This document shows positions 28,609 to 36,629 of a stretch of DNA of 64,000 nucleotides, in pieces. The first letter of the stretch is position 1. Each line of letters opens with the position of its first letter. This DNA comes from Helicobacter sp. NHP19-012 (lineage in GTDB: Bacteria; Campylobacterota; Campylobacteria; Campylobacterales; Helicobacteraceae), in NCBI RefSeq assembly GCF_019703325.1, contig NZ_AP024819.1:806001-870000 (forward strand), read 5' to 3'. The position numbers and the translations under genes were made by a program. A model generated the notes under the pieces. The model made no database searches, had not been told where the DNA came from, and saw only the letters and a list, made by a program, of their open reading frames with translations.

Positions 28609-28805
28609 TGTTGTTCTGATCCTCAGCAATTTGCACAAAACACTTCTTAAGAGCGGTAAAGGCAGATAGGTGTTTCCTTTAAAAAGAGGACTTTTTTGTA
28701 ATAGTGCCAAAAGTGTGGATGCCTACAACGCTCCAAGCCCCGCTGCCACCTCTGCTATCCCCATAGGTCAGCACATTTTAGAGCAGTTGGAGGGGATTTA
28801 GAGAC
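28609..28805. other. Intergenic region with a weak hairpin and a short decayed frame
   Basis: TCCT...AGGA followed by C and six T (28674-28697) may be a weak terminator for the outer membrane protein gene. From about 28708 to 28801 a plus-strand frame reads KSVDAYNAPSPAATSAIPIG and ends HILEQLEGI with a stop. It has no start and looks like the tail of a lost gene. Confidence 0.35.
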
Positions 28806-29357
28806 TTAATCTCTCTCCCAAACGCGCCAGTTGTCCGCCCCAAGAAACACCTTACAATATTCTATAGGGTCTTTCACCAAGAGGTCTTCTTGGCATTCCT
28901 GTCCGGACAAACACTCAATGACAAACCTATGGCTATTGTTGACCAAGGGGTCATATGGACCTCTCTCATCTATGCCATGCCCCACTTGTACCCTTGCGCG
29001 TTGCGCCACTTCAAGAGACCCGATGGGTTCCGTGCCTTTGCACGAAACATAAATGCTTAGGGCTAAATCCCCACCCCCTTGCAAAAATGCTTCTGGATTG
29101 CATTTTTCAACGCGGCTGTTTTCACTCCAGTGGATGATTTGGTTGTTGCCCACATAAATGCCCGTATGCTCCAATCCTCCATGATAACGGCGCACCACAC
29201 TCCCCACCGCAGGCTCGCCCACCTTATCACGGATTAGATGGTTGGTGGCGCTTGCGGCTAAATCCCCCGCATATGATGCAGCAGTAACCGCTGCCACACC
29301 CACAGCCCCTACAGCGATCCCGGCGGTTCTCACCATTGCTTTTAAAACCTTAACCAT
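28806..29357 (-). CDS. LRAT-like (papain-like fold) protein with altered active-site motif
   Basis: 183 residues. An Ala/Gly-rich hydrophobic stretch (about 11-38) could insert in or bind a membrane. An LRAT-type domain follows: VGSVVRRYHGGLEHTGIYVG with H64, then NNQIIHW with H76, and late in the sequence LVNNSHRFVIECLSG. In LRAT and NlpC/P60-related enzymes the last motif is NNCEHF with the catalytic cysteine; here S142 stands in its place and C149 is seven residues later. The enzyme may be inactive or use serine. It starts eight bases after a TerB-like gene, with AGGGGGC as ribosome site. Confidence 0.7.
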   Translation of the reverse strand: MVKVLKAMVRTAGIAVGAVGVAAVTAASYAGDLAASATNHLIRDKVGEPAVGSVVRRYHGGLEHTGIYVGNNQIIHWSENSRVEKCNPEAFLQGGGDLALSIYVSCKGTEPIGSLEVAQRARVQVGHGIDERGPYDPLVNNSHRFVIECLSGQECQEDLLVKDPIEYCKVFLGADNWRVWERD

Positions 29358-29365
29358 AGCGCCCC

Positions 29366-29755
29366 CTAATCTTCCAACAACTTGATCGCTTCTTGATAAA
29401 GCATGAAGTTTTTCACCACCCAGTCTTTGAATTGATCCACTTTGTGGGTGGGAACGCCCATCTCTTTAGCATAAGAGTAAATGGTGTCTCTCTCATTGTC
29501 ATGCCAGCGGCTATCGGCTAAAGCCACAGACACCAATTCTAACAGCGTGGCGTGTTTGGCGTGGTTTGTGGTGAAGATCTGCCCTAAAGTGTTTACGGGC
29601 ACTTCCTTTTCACTAATGCCATATTCACATTGCTTTTTAATCACATCTAAAGCCCCTAGTTGCAATTCGTGCAACACCCCATCGGCTTCAATGACCTTTC
29701 TTGCCAAATACAAGAACACTTGTTGTTGCTCAACGCTTAAATCTTGGATAAACAA
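29366..29755 (-). CDS. TerB-like protein
   Basis: 129 residues, all helical. The start (QQVFLYLARKVIEADGVLHELQ) and later ALADSRWHDNERDTIYSYAKEMG carry the pattern of TerB/DjlA-N domains, in which acidic residues bind metal and the protein works at the inner membrane surface. Family members occur in tellurite resistance and phage-defence or stress systems. It is first gene of a two-gene unit with the LRAT-like protein. Its actual role is unknown. Confidence 0.7.
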   Translation of the reverse strand: MFIQDLSVEQQQVFLYLARKVIEADGVLHELQLGALDVIKKQCEYGISEKEVPVNTLGQIFTTNHAKHATLLELVSVALADSRWHDNERDTIYSYAKEMGVPTHKVDQFKDWVVKNFMLYQEAIKLLED

Positions 29756-29992
29756 GCTAACTCCTTTGCTAAAAAATTAAAAGTACAAAGGCATTTTAAC
29801 GAGAGAGAGAGTCAAGAGGGGTTTAAAACACATGGTTAAAAGTTAAAAAAGGGAGTACATGTGTAACACCACAAAGAAAGACACAACAAAGGGCAATGCT
29901 TGTAACGCCAGCTCAAATGCCTTAGCCCACGGGTGCAACACACCCAAAGCCAATTTTAGATAACATAGCCCAAAATTTTTAAAGGTTTTTCA

Positions 29993-30277
29993 ATGCTACT
30001 TTTTGTGGCTTGCGAGTGTGTCACAAACACGAACCAAATTTACAATGTGGGCTATGGGCGGGGTTATAGCATGGCTGAGGTGGTGGCGAAAGTTAAAGAA
30101 GTTTCGGGCGTGGATTTTAAGATGCAAATGCAGGGCAGGAGGGCGGGCGATCTGGCAAATTTGATCGCCAACAATTCTAAGATTTCAAGCCACACCGCCT
30201 TTAAACCACAATATGACGATTTAGAAACAATTATAAAAAGTGCCTATGAGTGGGAGCAATACTTAGCCAAATGTTAG
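29993..30277 (+). pseudogene. galE: C-terminal fragment of UDP-glucose 4-epimerase
   Basis: The frame reads IYNVGYGRGYSMAEVVAKV, GRRAGDLANLIANNSKI and ETIIKSAYEWE, the last 80 or so residues of GalE (about 340 in full). The NAD-binding Rossmann half and the YxxxK catalytic site are absent, and the 230 bases upstream show no more of it. The fragment cannot be active. Its end overlaps the start of the SDR gene, as would a normal operon. Galactose epimerisation for LPS must come from elsewhere if it exists. Confidence 0.85.
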
Positions 30278-31098
30278 CGGTGGTGTTGACGGGGGCAAGC
30301 AGTGGGATCGGGCTAGAGTGTGCCAAAATGCTTTTGCAGAAGGGCTATAAAGTCTATGCCCTCTCACGCCACGCCACCCAAATAGAAAGCCTAGAACACC
30401 CCCATTGTGTGCGCCTTGATTGTGATTTGCAAGATGAAGGGCAGATCATCAAAACCACAGACACGATTTTAACGCAAGAAAAAGAGCTGTTTGCCCTCAT
30501 CAACAACGCCGGTTATGGCATGTTTGGTGCACTAGAGGAGCAACCCATACAAGAGGCAAGGGCGTTGTTTGAAACAAATTTATTCAGCGTGGGGGCGTTG
30601 TGTTCTAAACTTTTACCCCTACTTCGGGCAAGTGCGGCACTCCAGGCAAGCATAGGGCTTGCTCCCAAGATCATCAATGTTGCCTCGAGTGCAGGGCGTT
30701 CGACCACGCTGTTTTTAGGCTGGTACCATGCGAGCAAATACGCCCTAGAGGCCTACAGCGATTGTCTGCGTGCCGAGCTCTTGGAGCTTGGCGTGCAAGT
30801 GGTGTTGATTGAACCGGGGGCGATTAAAACCAAGTGGGATTCAGGACTTAAAAACGCCCTAAAACCAAAGAGCCCCTATGCAATGGAGCTAGAAAAAACC
30901 CATGCCTATTTTAAAAAAGCCTATGAGGACGCGAGCCCGGCTAGCCTTGTGGCTAGCACGATTATCAAGGCATTAGAGAGCAAACAGCCTAAAACCCGCT
31001 ATTTGGTCGGCAAAAAGGCGCATTTATTGGTGTGGGGTAAGGCACTGCTGCCGGATAAAATCTACGACTGGATTTTGCGCAAGGAGATTTTAAAGTAG
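30271..31098 (+). CDS. Short-chain dehydrogenase/reductase (SDR family)
   Basis: 275 residues from the ATG at 30271, which overlaps the galE stop. The N-terminus has the cofactor motif TGASSGIG (about 6-13), then NNAGYG (about 77-82). The catalytic set is S (INVASSAG) and YHASK (Y and K near 153-157). The reaction is an NAD(P)(H)-linked oxidation or reduction; the substrate cannot be told. The C-terminus (LLVWGKALLPDKIYDWILR) is hydrophobic and may touch the membrane. Confidence 0.88.
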   Translation: MLAVVLTGASSGIGLECAKMLLQKGYKVYALSRHATQIESLEHPHCVRLDCDLQDEGQIIKTTDTILTQEKELFALINNAGYGMFGALEEQPIQEARALFETNLFSVGALCSKLLPLLRASAALQASIGLAPKIINVASSAGRSTTLFLGWYHASKYALEAYSDCLRAELLELGVQVVLIEPGAIKTKWDSGLKNALKPKSPYAMELEKTHAYFKKAYEDASPASLVASTIIKALESKQPKTRYLVGKKAHLLVWGKALLPDKIYDWILRKEILK

Positions 31099-31183
31099 TG
31101 GTGCGGAAGAGAGGACTTGAACCTCCACGCCTTGCGGCGCCAGATCCTAAGTCTGGTGCGTCTGCCAATTTCGCCACTTCCGC
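31099..31183 (-). tRNA. tRNA-Leu (anticodon UAG)
   Basis: 85 bases including an encoded CCA. The acceptor stem GCGGAAG pairs with CTTCCGC. The anticodon loop ACTTAGGAT carries TAG. A long variable arm (GGCGCCGCAAGGCGT) is typical of leucine tRNAs, and the T-loop GGTTCAAGTCC is standard. Confidence 0.95.
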
Positions 31184-31263
31184 ACAAAACACAAATTTTA
31201 ACCTTTAGAAGTTTAAAGTATACTTAAATTTAGCCAAAGTCTATTTTATAAGCTAGTTTAGAC

Positions 31264-31269
31264 TATACT
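31264..31269 (+). promoter_or_regulatory. -10 promoter element of nrdB
   Basis: TATACT, about 25 bases before the nrdB start, with AAGGAG between. Confidence 0.55.
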
Positions 31270-31293
31270 AAGCCCCTTTTGAAGGAGTGAAAA

Positions 31294-32322
31294 ATGAAAG
31301 CGTTGGGCCGTAAAAAAATCTACAATCCCGAATCCAAGGAACATGTTGGGGAGCGCCAAATCTTTGGGGGCAACCCCACGAGCATGTTTGATTTAAACCA
31401 AATCAAATACCCGTGGGCAAGCAAACTTTGGAAAACAATGCTCACCAACACTTGGTTTCCTGAAGAGGTGGGCATGCACGGGGACAAGACCCACTATTTG
31501 AAATTAAGCCCACAAGAGAAAATCGGCTACGACCGCGCCCTAGCCCAACTCATTTTTATGGACAGCTTGCAAACAAACAACCTCATCGACAACATCAACC
31601 CCTTCATCACCAGCCCTGAAATCAATCTATGCCTTGTGCGCCAAGCCTTTGAGGAGGCATTGCATAGCCACAGCTACGCCGTGATGGTGGAGAGCATCAG
31701 CGCAAACAGCGATGAGATTTACGAAATGTGGCGCACCGACTCCGCCCTCAAGGATAAGAACGACTGCATCGCCCAAATTTATATGGACCTCTCGCAAGAG
31801 CCCACGGAGCGCAATTTATTAAAGGCGTTGTTTGCCAACCAAATCCTAGAGGGCATTTACTTTTACAGCGGGTTTAGTTTTTTTTATGCTTTGGCTAGAA
31901 GTGGGCGCATGCTAGGCACGGCGCAAATGATCCGTTTCATCCAAAGGGACGAGGTGACGCATTTAAGCTTGTTTCAAAATATGATCAATTCCTTGCGTAA
32001 AGAACGCCCCGATCTTTTCACCCCCGATTTGCTCGAAGAGGTGTTAGAAATGTTTAAACAAGCGGTGGATTTAGAGAGCGCATGGGGAGCCTACATCACC
32101 CAAGGGCAAATCCTAGACTTAAGCCCTAAAATTTTGCGCGCCTACACCGAATACTTAGCCGATACCCGTTTAGCCGTGGTGGGGCTACCCAAGCTTTACC
32201 ACAGCAAAAACCCGATCCGCTGGGTGGAGCAGTTTGCCAACTTCAACAGCCACCGCTCAAACTTCTTTGAGGCAAGGGTCAGCAATTACTCTAAGGGCAG
32301 CATCAGCTTTGAGGGGTTTTAA
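31294..32322 (+). CDS. nrdB: Ribonucleoside-diphosphate reductase, small (beta) subunit
   Basis: 342-residue diiron protein that makes the tyrosyl radical used by NrdA. Metal ligands are visible at D90 (FMDSLQ), E121 and H124 (EEALHSH), with further ones in [13 protein letters not shown] and [11 protein letters not shown]128 in HSHSY is the likely radical tyrosine. It starts after a good AAGGAG. The distant nrdA at 10.8 kb is on the other strand. It heads a plus-strand run with pcm, lptF-like and truA. Confidence 0.97.
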   Translation: MKALGRKKIYNPESKEHVGERQIFGGNPTSMFDLNQIKYPWASKLWKTMLTNTWFPEEVGMHGDKTHYLKLSPQEKIGYDRALAQLIFMDSLQTNNLIDNINPFITSPEINLCLVRQAFEEALHSHSYAVMVESISANSDEIYEMWRTDSALKDKNDCIAQIYMDLSQEPTERNLLKALFANQILEGIYFYSGFSFFYALARSGRMLGTAQMIRFIQRDEVTHLSLFQNMINSLRKERPDLFTPDLLEEVLEMFKQAVDLESAWGAYITQGQILDLSPKILRAYTEYLADTRLAVVGLPKLYHSKNPIRWVEQFANFNSHRSNFFEARVSNYSKGSISFEGF

Positions 32323-32952
32323 TTGCTAAGTCTAAAAAACGCCCGCATGTGTGCTGAGATCGCCCGCTACTTCCCCCTAGAAAAGCCCGTTGAAGAGGCC
32401 ATTTGCGCGATCAACAGAGAAGAGTTTGTCTCCCCTAAACACCTAGCCTACAGCCTCAACGCCCTGCCCCTAGATGGCGAGCAGTTCATCAGCTCCCCAC
32501 TCACGGTGGCAAAAATGACGCAGTATTTACAGCTGAGGGGGGTGGATAGCGTGCTAGAGATCGGCTGTGGGAGCGGTTATCAGGCGATGGTGCTCTCTAA
32601 ATTGGTGCGCCGTGTGTTTAGCATTGAACGCATTGAAAAGCTCTTGGTGCAGGCTAAGGAGCGTTTTAGGCACTTGGGCGTTACCAACATCCACACTAAA
32701 TTGGCAGACGGGCAAGAGGGCTGGCGTGAATTTGCCCCCTTTGAGCGCATTTTGTTTTCCGCCTGCGCCACGCACATCCCCCAAGCCCTTGTGGAGCAAT
32801 TAAGCGAGGGGGGGATCTTACTCGCCCCCATGCTAGAAGGCAACACACAGATCATCACCCGTTTCACCAAACAAAAAGAACGCTTGCTAGCTGAGCGGTT
32901 AGAGAAGTGTCAGTTTGTGCCCGTGCTAGATGGCGTAGAGCGGGGGGTTTAG
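32323..32952 (+). CDS. pcm: Protein-L-isoaspartate O-methyltransferase
   Basis: Repairs isoaspartyl residues in damaged proteins using S-adenosylmethionine. The 209 residues contain the SAM site [15 protein letters not shown] (about 76-90), an upstream [19 protein letters not shown] region and [11 protein letters not shown]. The TTG start directly follows the nrdB stop with GAGGGG as ribosome site, so the genes are coupled. Confidence 0.93.
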   Translation: MLSLKNARMCAEIARYFPLEKPVEEAICAINREEFVSPKHLAYSLNALPLDGEQFISSPLTVAKMTQYLQLRGVDSVLEIGCGSGYQAMVLSKLVRRVFSIERIEKLLVQAKERFRHLGVTNIHTKLADGQEGWREFAPFERILFSACATHIPQALVEQLSEGGILLAPMLEGNTQIITRFTKQKERLLAERLEKCQFVPVLDGVERGV

Positions 32953-32961
32953 GGGGCAAGC

Positions 32962-34008
32962 GTGGATTTGGCTAAAACCTGTATGTTTAACGCCATTTCG
33001 CAAATCTTTTTCTCGTTCTTTTTGGTGCTCTTTTTCATCGCCTCCATGATCATGCTCATTGGCATCGCCAGCGTTACCTTAGTAGTGAAGCTCAGTTTTT
33101 TAGATTTAGTGCAGCTTTACACCTACTCTTTACCCGGCACGGTCTTTTTCATCATCCCCATCACCTTTTTTGCCGCCTGCGCCATTGGGCTAGCACGGCT
33201 CTCCTACGATCACGAGCTCTTGGTGTTCTTTTCACTGGGGATCGCGCCTAAAAAAATCGTGCAAGCCTTTTTGCCCCTTTGTATCTTTGCGAGCTGTGTG
33301 CTTTTGGTCTTTTCTTTGATCCTAATTCCGGCCTCTAAGAGTGCATATTACTCGTTCATACGGGATAAAAAGGATCACATCGATGTCAATATCCAAGCGG
33401 GGGAGTTTGGGCAGAAATTGGGCGATTGGCTGGTGTATGTGGGTAAGAAAGAGGGGGGGGTGTTTAGCGATTTGGTGCTCTTCTCGCATAAGGGGCTGGC
33501 TTTAGAGAGCTTTATGATCGCTCAAAAGGGTGAGGTGAAAAACACCGATGGGGTCTTTGGCTTGCAATTAGAGCATGGCAATGCCTATTTTGCCGACAAG
33601 GGGCAGTTACGCAAGGTCGCCTTCAAGCAGTTGAATTTACGCAACAAATTAAACGTATCGGCTAGAAATGGGGCGGCGTATTTGCACGGCCACGACTACA
33701 TCGGGTATTGGAAAAAGGCTTTTGGAGCGCACCCAGATAAACACCAACAACGCCGCTTCACCCAAGCTATTTTAGTCGCCCTTTTCCCCCTAGCCAGCCT
33801 CTTTTTAATCCCTGTCTTTGGCATTTCAAACCCGCGCTTTTCTAAGAATTTATCCTATGTCTATGTGCTTTTAGCGGTGGGGATTTACTTCTTGGGCATG
33901 CATGTCATCAGCCAAGATGCGCCCCTCATCGGCACCATCACCTTGCCGATTGTGTGGTTTTTGGGGGCGTATGCGCTCTATCGCCGCATCATTGTGCGCT
34001 TTTATTGA
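32962..34008 (+). CDS. lptF: LptF/LptG-family LPS export permease
   Basis: 348 residues with the YjgP/YjgQ layout: three membrane spans at the start (about 12-35, 55-78, 95-118), a large periplasmic beta-jellyroll (about 125-260) and three C-terminal spans. It would form the inner-membrane channel of the LPS export machine with LptB. LptF and LptG are hard to separate here; the position before truA in Helicobacter supports the permease family, but the F/G letter is a guess. GTG start, with AGGGGG before it. Its stop overlaps the truA start. Confidence 0.85.
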   Translation: MDLAKTCMFNAISQIFFSFFLVLFFIASMIMLIGIASVTLVVKLSFLDLVQLYTYSLPGTVFFIIPITFFAACAIGLARLSYDHELLVFFSLGIAPKKIVQAFLPLCIFASCVLLVFSLILIPASKSAYYSFIRDKKDHIDVNIQAGEFGQKLGDWLVYVGKKEGGVFSDLVLFSHKGLALESFMIAQKGEVKNTDGVFGLQLEHGNAYFADKGQLRKVAFKQLNLRNKLNVSARNGAAYLHGHDYIGYWKKAFGAHPDKHQQRRFTQAILVALFPLASLFLIPVFGISNPRFSKNLSYVYVLLAVGIYFLGMHVISQDAPLIGTITLPIVWFLGAYALYRRIIVRFY

Positions 34009-34769
34009 TGCGCCGCTTTAAACTCACCCTGTCCTACGATGGCAGCGCATTTTTAGGCTTTGCCAAACAAGTAGGTCATCACACCATTGAAGGCACTTTA
34101 GAAAACGCTTTAAAAAGGCTAGGCATCTCTAGCCCTATTATGGCCGCTGGGCGCACGGATAAGGGCGTGCACGCCACTTGCCAAGTCGTGGCATTTAATA
34201 CTCCCGCCTTTTGGAGCGTACCTAAACTCTTAGCCCACCTTGCACCCAAACTTGCCCCCCACATTGTTTGTAAGAGTTTAGAGCAAGTCGGGCTAGATTT
34301 TCACCCCCGCTTTTGCGCCTACAAAAGGCGTTATCGCTACCTTTTTACCCAAATCCCTTTAAACCCCTTTTGTGCCCGCTATGTGGCGACACACCCGCAT
34401 GGCAACTTAACGCAAATGCAAGAAGCCCTAAATTGCTTTGTGGGCACACACGACTTTAAGTATTTTTGTAAAACGGGCAGCAACCCCACCCACACAAGGC
34501 GCACGGTTTTTAAAGCCTTTTGCTACCCTTTTAAAGTGGGGCGCTTAGACTTGGCGGTGGTGGTGTTGGAGGCCAATGGGTTTTTACGTGCGCAGGTGCG
34601 CTCAATACTCGGGGCGGTGCTAAAACATTCTTTGGGGCATTTGAGCCTAGAGGATTTAAAAGCGCAAATTGCGTTAAAAAAGCGGGTGTGTGCGGATTTA
34701 GCCCCCCCTAATGGGCTGTATTTGAGCCGTGTATTTTATCCACAGCCCTTAAGCAAAAATGGGGTATAA
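34008..34769 (+). CDS. truA: tRNA pseudouridine synthase A
   Basis: Makes pseudouridine at positions 38-40 of the tRNA anticodon stem. The ATG at 34008 (MRRFKLTLSYDGSAFLG) overlaps the stop of the previous gene (TGATG). The catalytic aspartate lies in AGRTDKGVHA (about residue 50), and the C-terminal RAQVRSILGAVL and LYLSRVFY motifs are present. At 253 residues it is full length. Its stop codon lies inside the -10 box of the following 6S RNA. Confidence 0.93.
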   Translation: MRRFKLTLSYDGSAFLGFAKQVGHHTIEGTLENALKRLGISSPIMAAGRTDKGVHATCQVVAFNTPAFWSVPKLLAHLAPKLAPHIVCKSLEQVGLDFHPRFCAYKRRYRYLFTQIPLNPFCARYVATHPHGNLTQMQEALNCFVGTHDFKYFCKTGSNPTHTRRTVFKAFCYPFKVGRLDLAVVVLEANGFLRAQVRSILGAVLKHSLGHLSLEDLKAQIALKKRVCADLAPPNGLYLSRVFYPQPLSKNGV

Positions 34770-34770
34770 T
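34765..34770 (+). promoter_or_regulatory. -10 promoter element of the 6S RNA
   Basis: A perfect TATAAT overlapping the truA stop codon, placed about seven bases before the predicted RNA start. Confidence 0.7.
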
Positions 34771-34775
34771 GGGGC

Positions 34776-34956
34776 TGTTTAGCCTGAACGATGCGTGTTT
34801 CATATAAAGCAAGTTCGTTTATCTTTTTTATGAGGCTGTTGTAGTGGTTTTGGTGTGATGGGCACTTGCTCGCATTTGCCCCCTAAAAAAACCCTCTTGC
34901 CTCTTGTGGCTTTGTTGAACTACAGCACATAAGTAACGGTCGTTTGGGCGATTGAC
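34776..34956 (+). ncRNA. ssrS: 6S RNA
   Basis: About 180 bases between truA and purD without a protein frame. The ends pair: GCCTGAACGA (34782-34791) with TCGTTTGGGC (34940-34949), ten pairs including two G-U. Further in, TGTTGTAGT pairs with ACTACAGCA. The apical part has GGGCA facing TTGCCC. An unpaired stretch lies between, as in the open-promoter mimic bubble of 6S RNA, which binds RNA polymerase in stationary phase. Location just upstream of purD matches what I recall for 6S RNA in Helicobacter. Exact ends are estimates. Confidence 0.8.
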
Positions 34957-34968
34957 ATTAGGGATTGA

Positions 34969-36209
34969 ATGAAAAGAAAAATTTTAATCATTGGGGGCGG
35001 GGCGCGCGAGTATGCGCTAGGGCGTAAGCTAAGAGAAGACCCTAGGGTGAGCGAGCTGTTCTTTAGCCCGGGCAATGGCGGGACGCAAAGCATTGGTGAA
35101 AATGTCTTGTTGCTAGATTTCGCCCAAATCGCCGCTTTCACCAAAGAGAAAATGATTAATTTAGTATTGGTGGGGACGGAAGAGCCGTTGGTGGGGGGTT
35201 GGCGGATTTTTTGCAAGAAGCGGGGGTGGTGGTCTTTGGACCAAGCAAGCGAGCGAGCATGCTCGAGGGTTCTAAGAGTTTTACCAAAGAGCTAGCCACC
35301 GCCCACCATATCCCCACTGCCCCCTATGCCATTGCCACTAATCCACAAGAAGCCCTAGAGATGATCCCAAGCTTTGGCTGCCCTGTGGTTCTTAAAGCCG
35401 ATGGGCTCGCACAGGGCAAGGGCGTGGTGGTGGCACAGAATGAAAATGAAGCCAAAATCGCCCTAGAAAACTTGTTTAAAGCGCACTCTAAGGTCGTTTT
35501 AGAGAAGTTTTTAGAGGGCTTTGAGCTGTCGGTCTTTGCCTTTGTGAGCGGACAGGATTTTTTACTTTTGCCCGCTTGCCACGATTATAAAAAGTTACAC
35601 CCAAATGGGCCAAACACGGGGGGGATGGGGGCATTTGCCCCCTCGCCCCTATGCGATGACGCACTACAAGAAAAGATCATCGAGCGCATTTTAAAACCCA
35701 CCTTGCAAGCCCTAAACGCTAACGACACGCCCTTTGTGGGGGTGCTGTATGCGGGGCTCATGCTTGTGGAACAAGAAGGGGTTTTAGAGCCTTATTTATT
35801 GGAATTTAATGTGCGTTTTGGCGACCCTGAGTGCAGTGTGCTCTTGCCCTTGCTTAAAACCCCCCTGCTAGATTTACTAGAAGCCACCTTGCAGGGCAAT
35901 TTAGACCAAATACAATTAGAATTGCATCCACAGCATGCCCTAGGCGTGGTCTTGGCAAGCAAGGACTACCCCCACCAAATCTCACAAGGGCAAAGCGTCT
36001 ACATAGACCCCATTGATGAGAAAAACGCCCATTTGGACTTAGGCAAAATCACGCAAGAAAACGGGGTGTTCTTGGTTACGGGGGGGCGGGTGTGTGTGTG
36101 TGTGGGTTGGGGCAAGTCCTTAGCTGAAGCCAAAAGCCACGCCTACCACCTAGTGAAGAAGGTGCAGTTTGAGGGCATGCAATTTCGTGAGGATATTGGG
36201 GTGCTTTGA
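34969..36209 (+). pseudogene. purD: Phosphoribosylamine-glycine ligase, one frameshift as read
   Basis: Second step of purine synthesis (ATP-grasp enzyme making GAR). The first 75 or so residues (ILIIGGGAREYALGRKL, LVLVGTEEPLVGG) run out of frame in a six-G run at 35193-35198. Adding one G joins them to LADFLQEAGVVVFGPSK and the rest of the enzyme (KADGLAQGKGVVV, GPNTGGMGAF, EFNVRFGDPE). Full length would be about 413 residues. Everything else is well conserved, so this is either a read error, a slippage-prone on/off switch, or a recent mutation. The upstream neighbour is 6S RNA. Confidence 0.85.
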
Positions 36210-36629
36210 TTGGAAGCCAAATTAGAAGAGAAAATTTACAAGGAAAGATTGGTGATCGCCCCTTTTTGGTGGCGGGTGGGGGCTTACTTGGTGGATTTGC
36301 TCTTTATCTGCTTTTTGGCGTGGGATTTGCACCCTTATGTGCCCTTGCACTGGGCGTTTTTGCGCTTTTTATGTGCCTTCGTGGCGGCGCATGTGGTCTA
36401 TGAGTCTTTGTCCATGCTTGGCTTTGCGAGTAGTTTGGGTAAGCTCGTATTTCACTTGCGGGTCTTGGACTTTAAAAGCCTAGACAAGCCCCTATTTGCC
36501 GCCCGTTTAAAGCGGTATTTGTTGAAGGAGCTCTTGCTTTTTTACCCCTTAGGTTATTTCTTTAGGGATAAATTTGGGCGGACTTTTTATGACAGACACG
36601 CACAGACTTTTATCATCGTGTCTAAATGA
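36210..36629 (+). CDS. RDD-family membrane protein
   Basis: 139 residues with the RDD signature (FWWRVGAYLVDLLF, Arg then two Asp-region residues) and three membrane spans (about 25-42, 48-68, 105-120). The conserved end is GKLVFHLRVLD and RTFYDRHAQT. RDD proteins are small membrane proteins of uncertain function, some linked to sodium/proton transport. The TTG start overlaps the end of purD and the stop touches the lptD start. Confidence 0.85.
   Translation: MEAKLEEKIYKERLVIAPFWWRVGAYLVDLLFICFLAWDLHPYVPLHWAFLRFLCAFVAAHVVYESLSMLGFASSLGKLVFHLRVLDFKSLDKPLFAARLKRYLLKELLLFYPLGYFFRDKFGRTFYDRHAQTFIIVSK

Noticed and set aside
34770..34968. Purine riboswitch upstream of purD
   Set aside because: The conserved core of purine riboswitches is absent, while the long paired ends fit 6S RNA.
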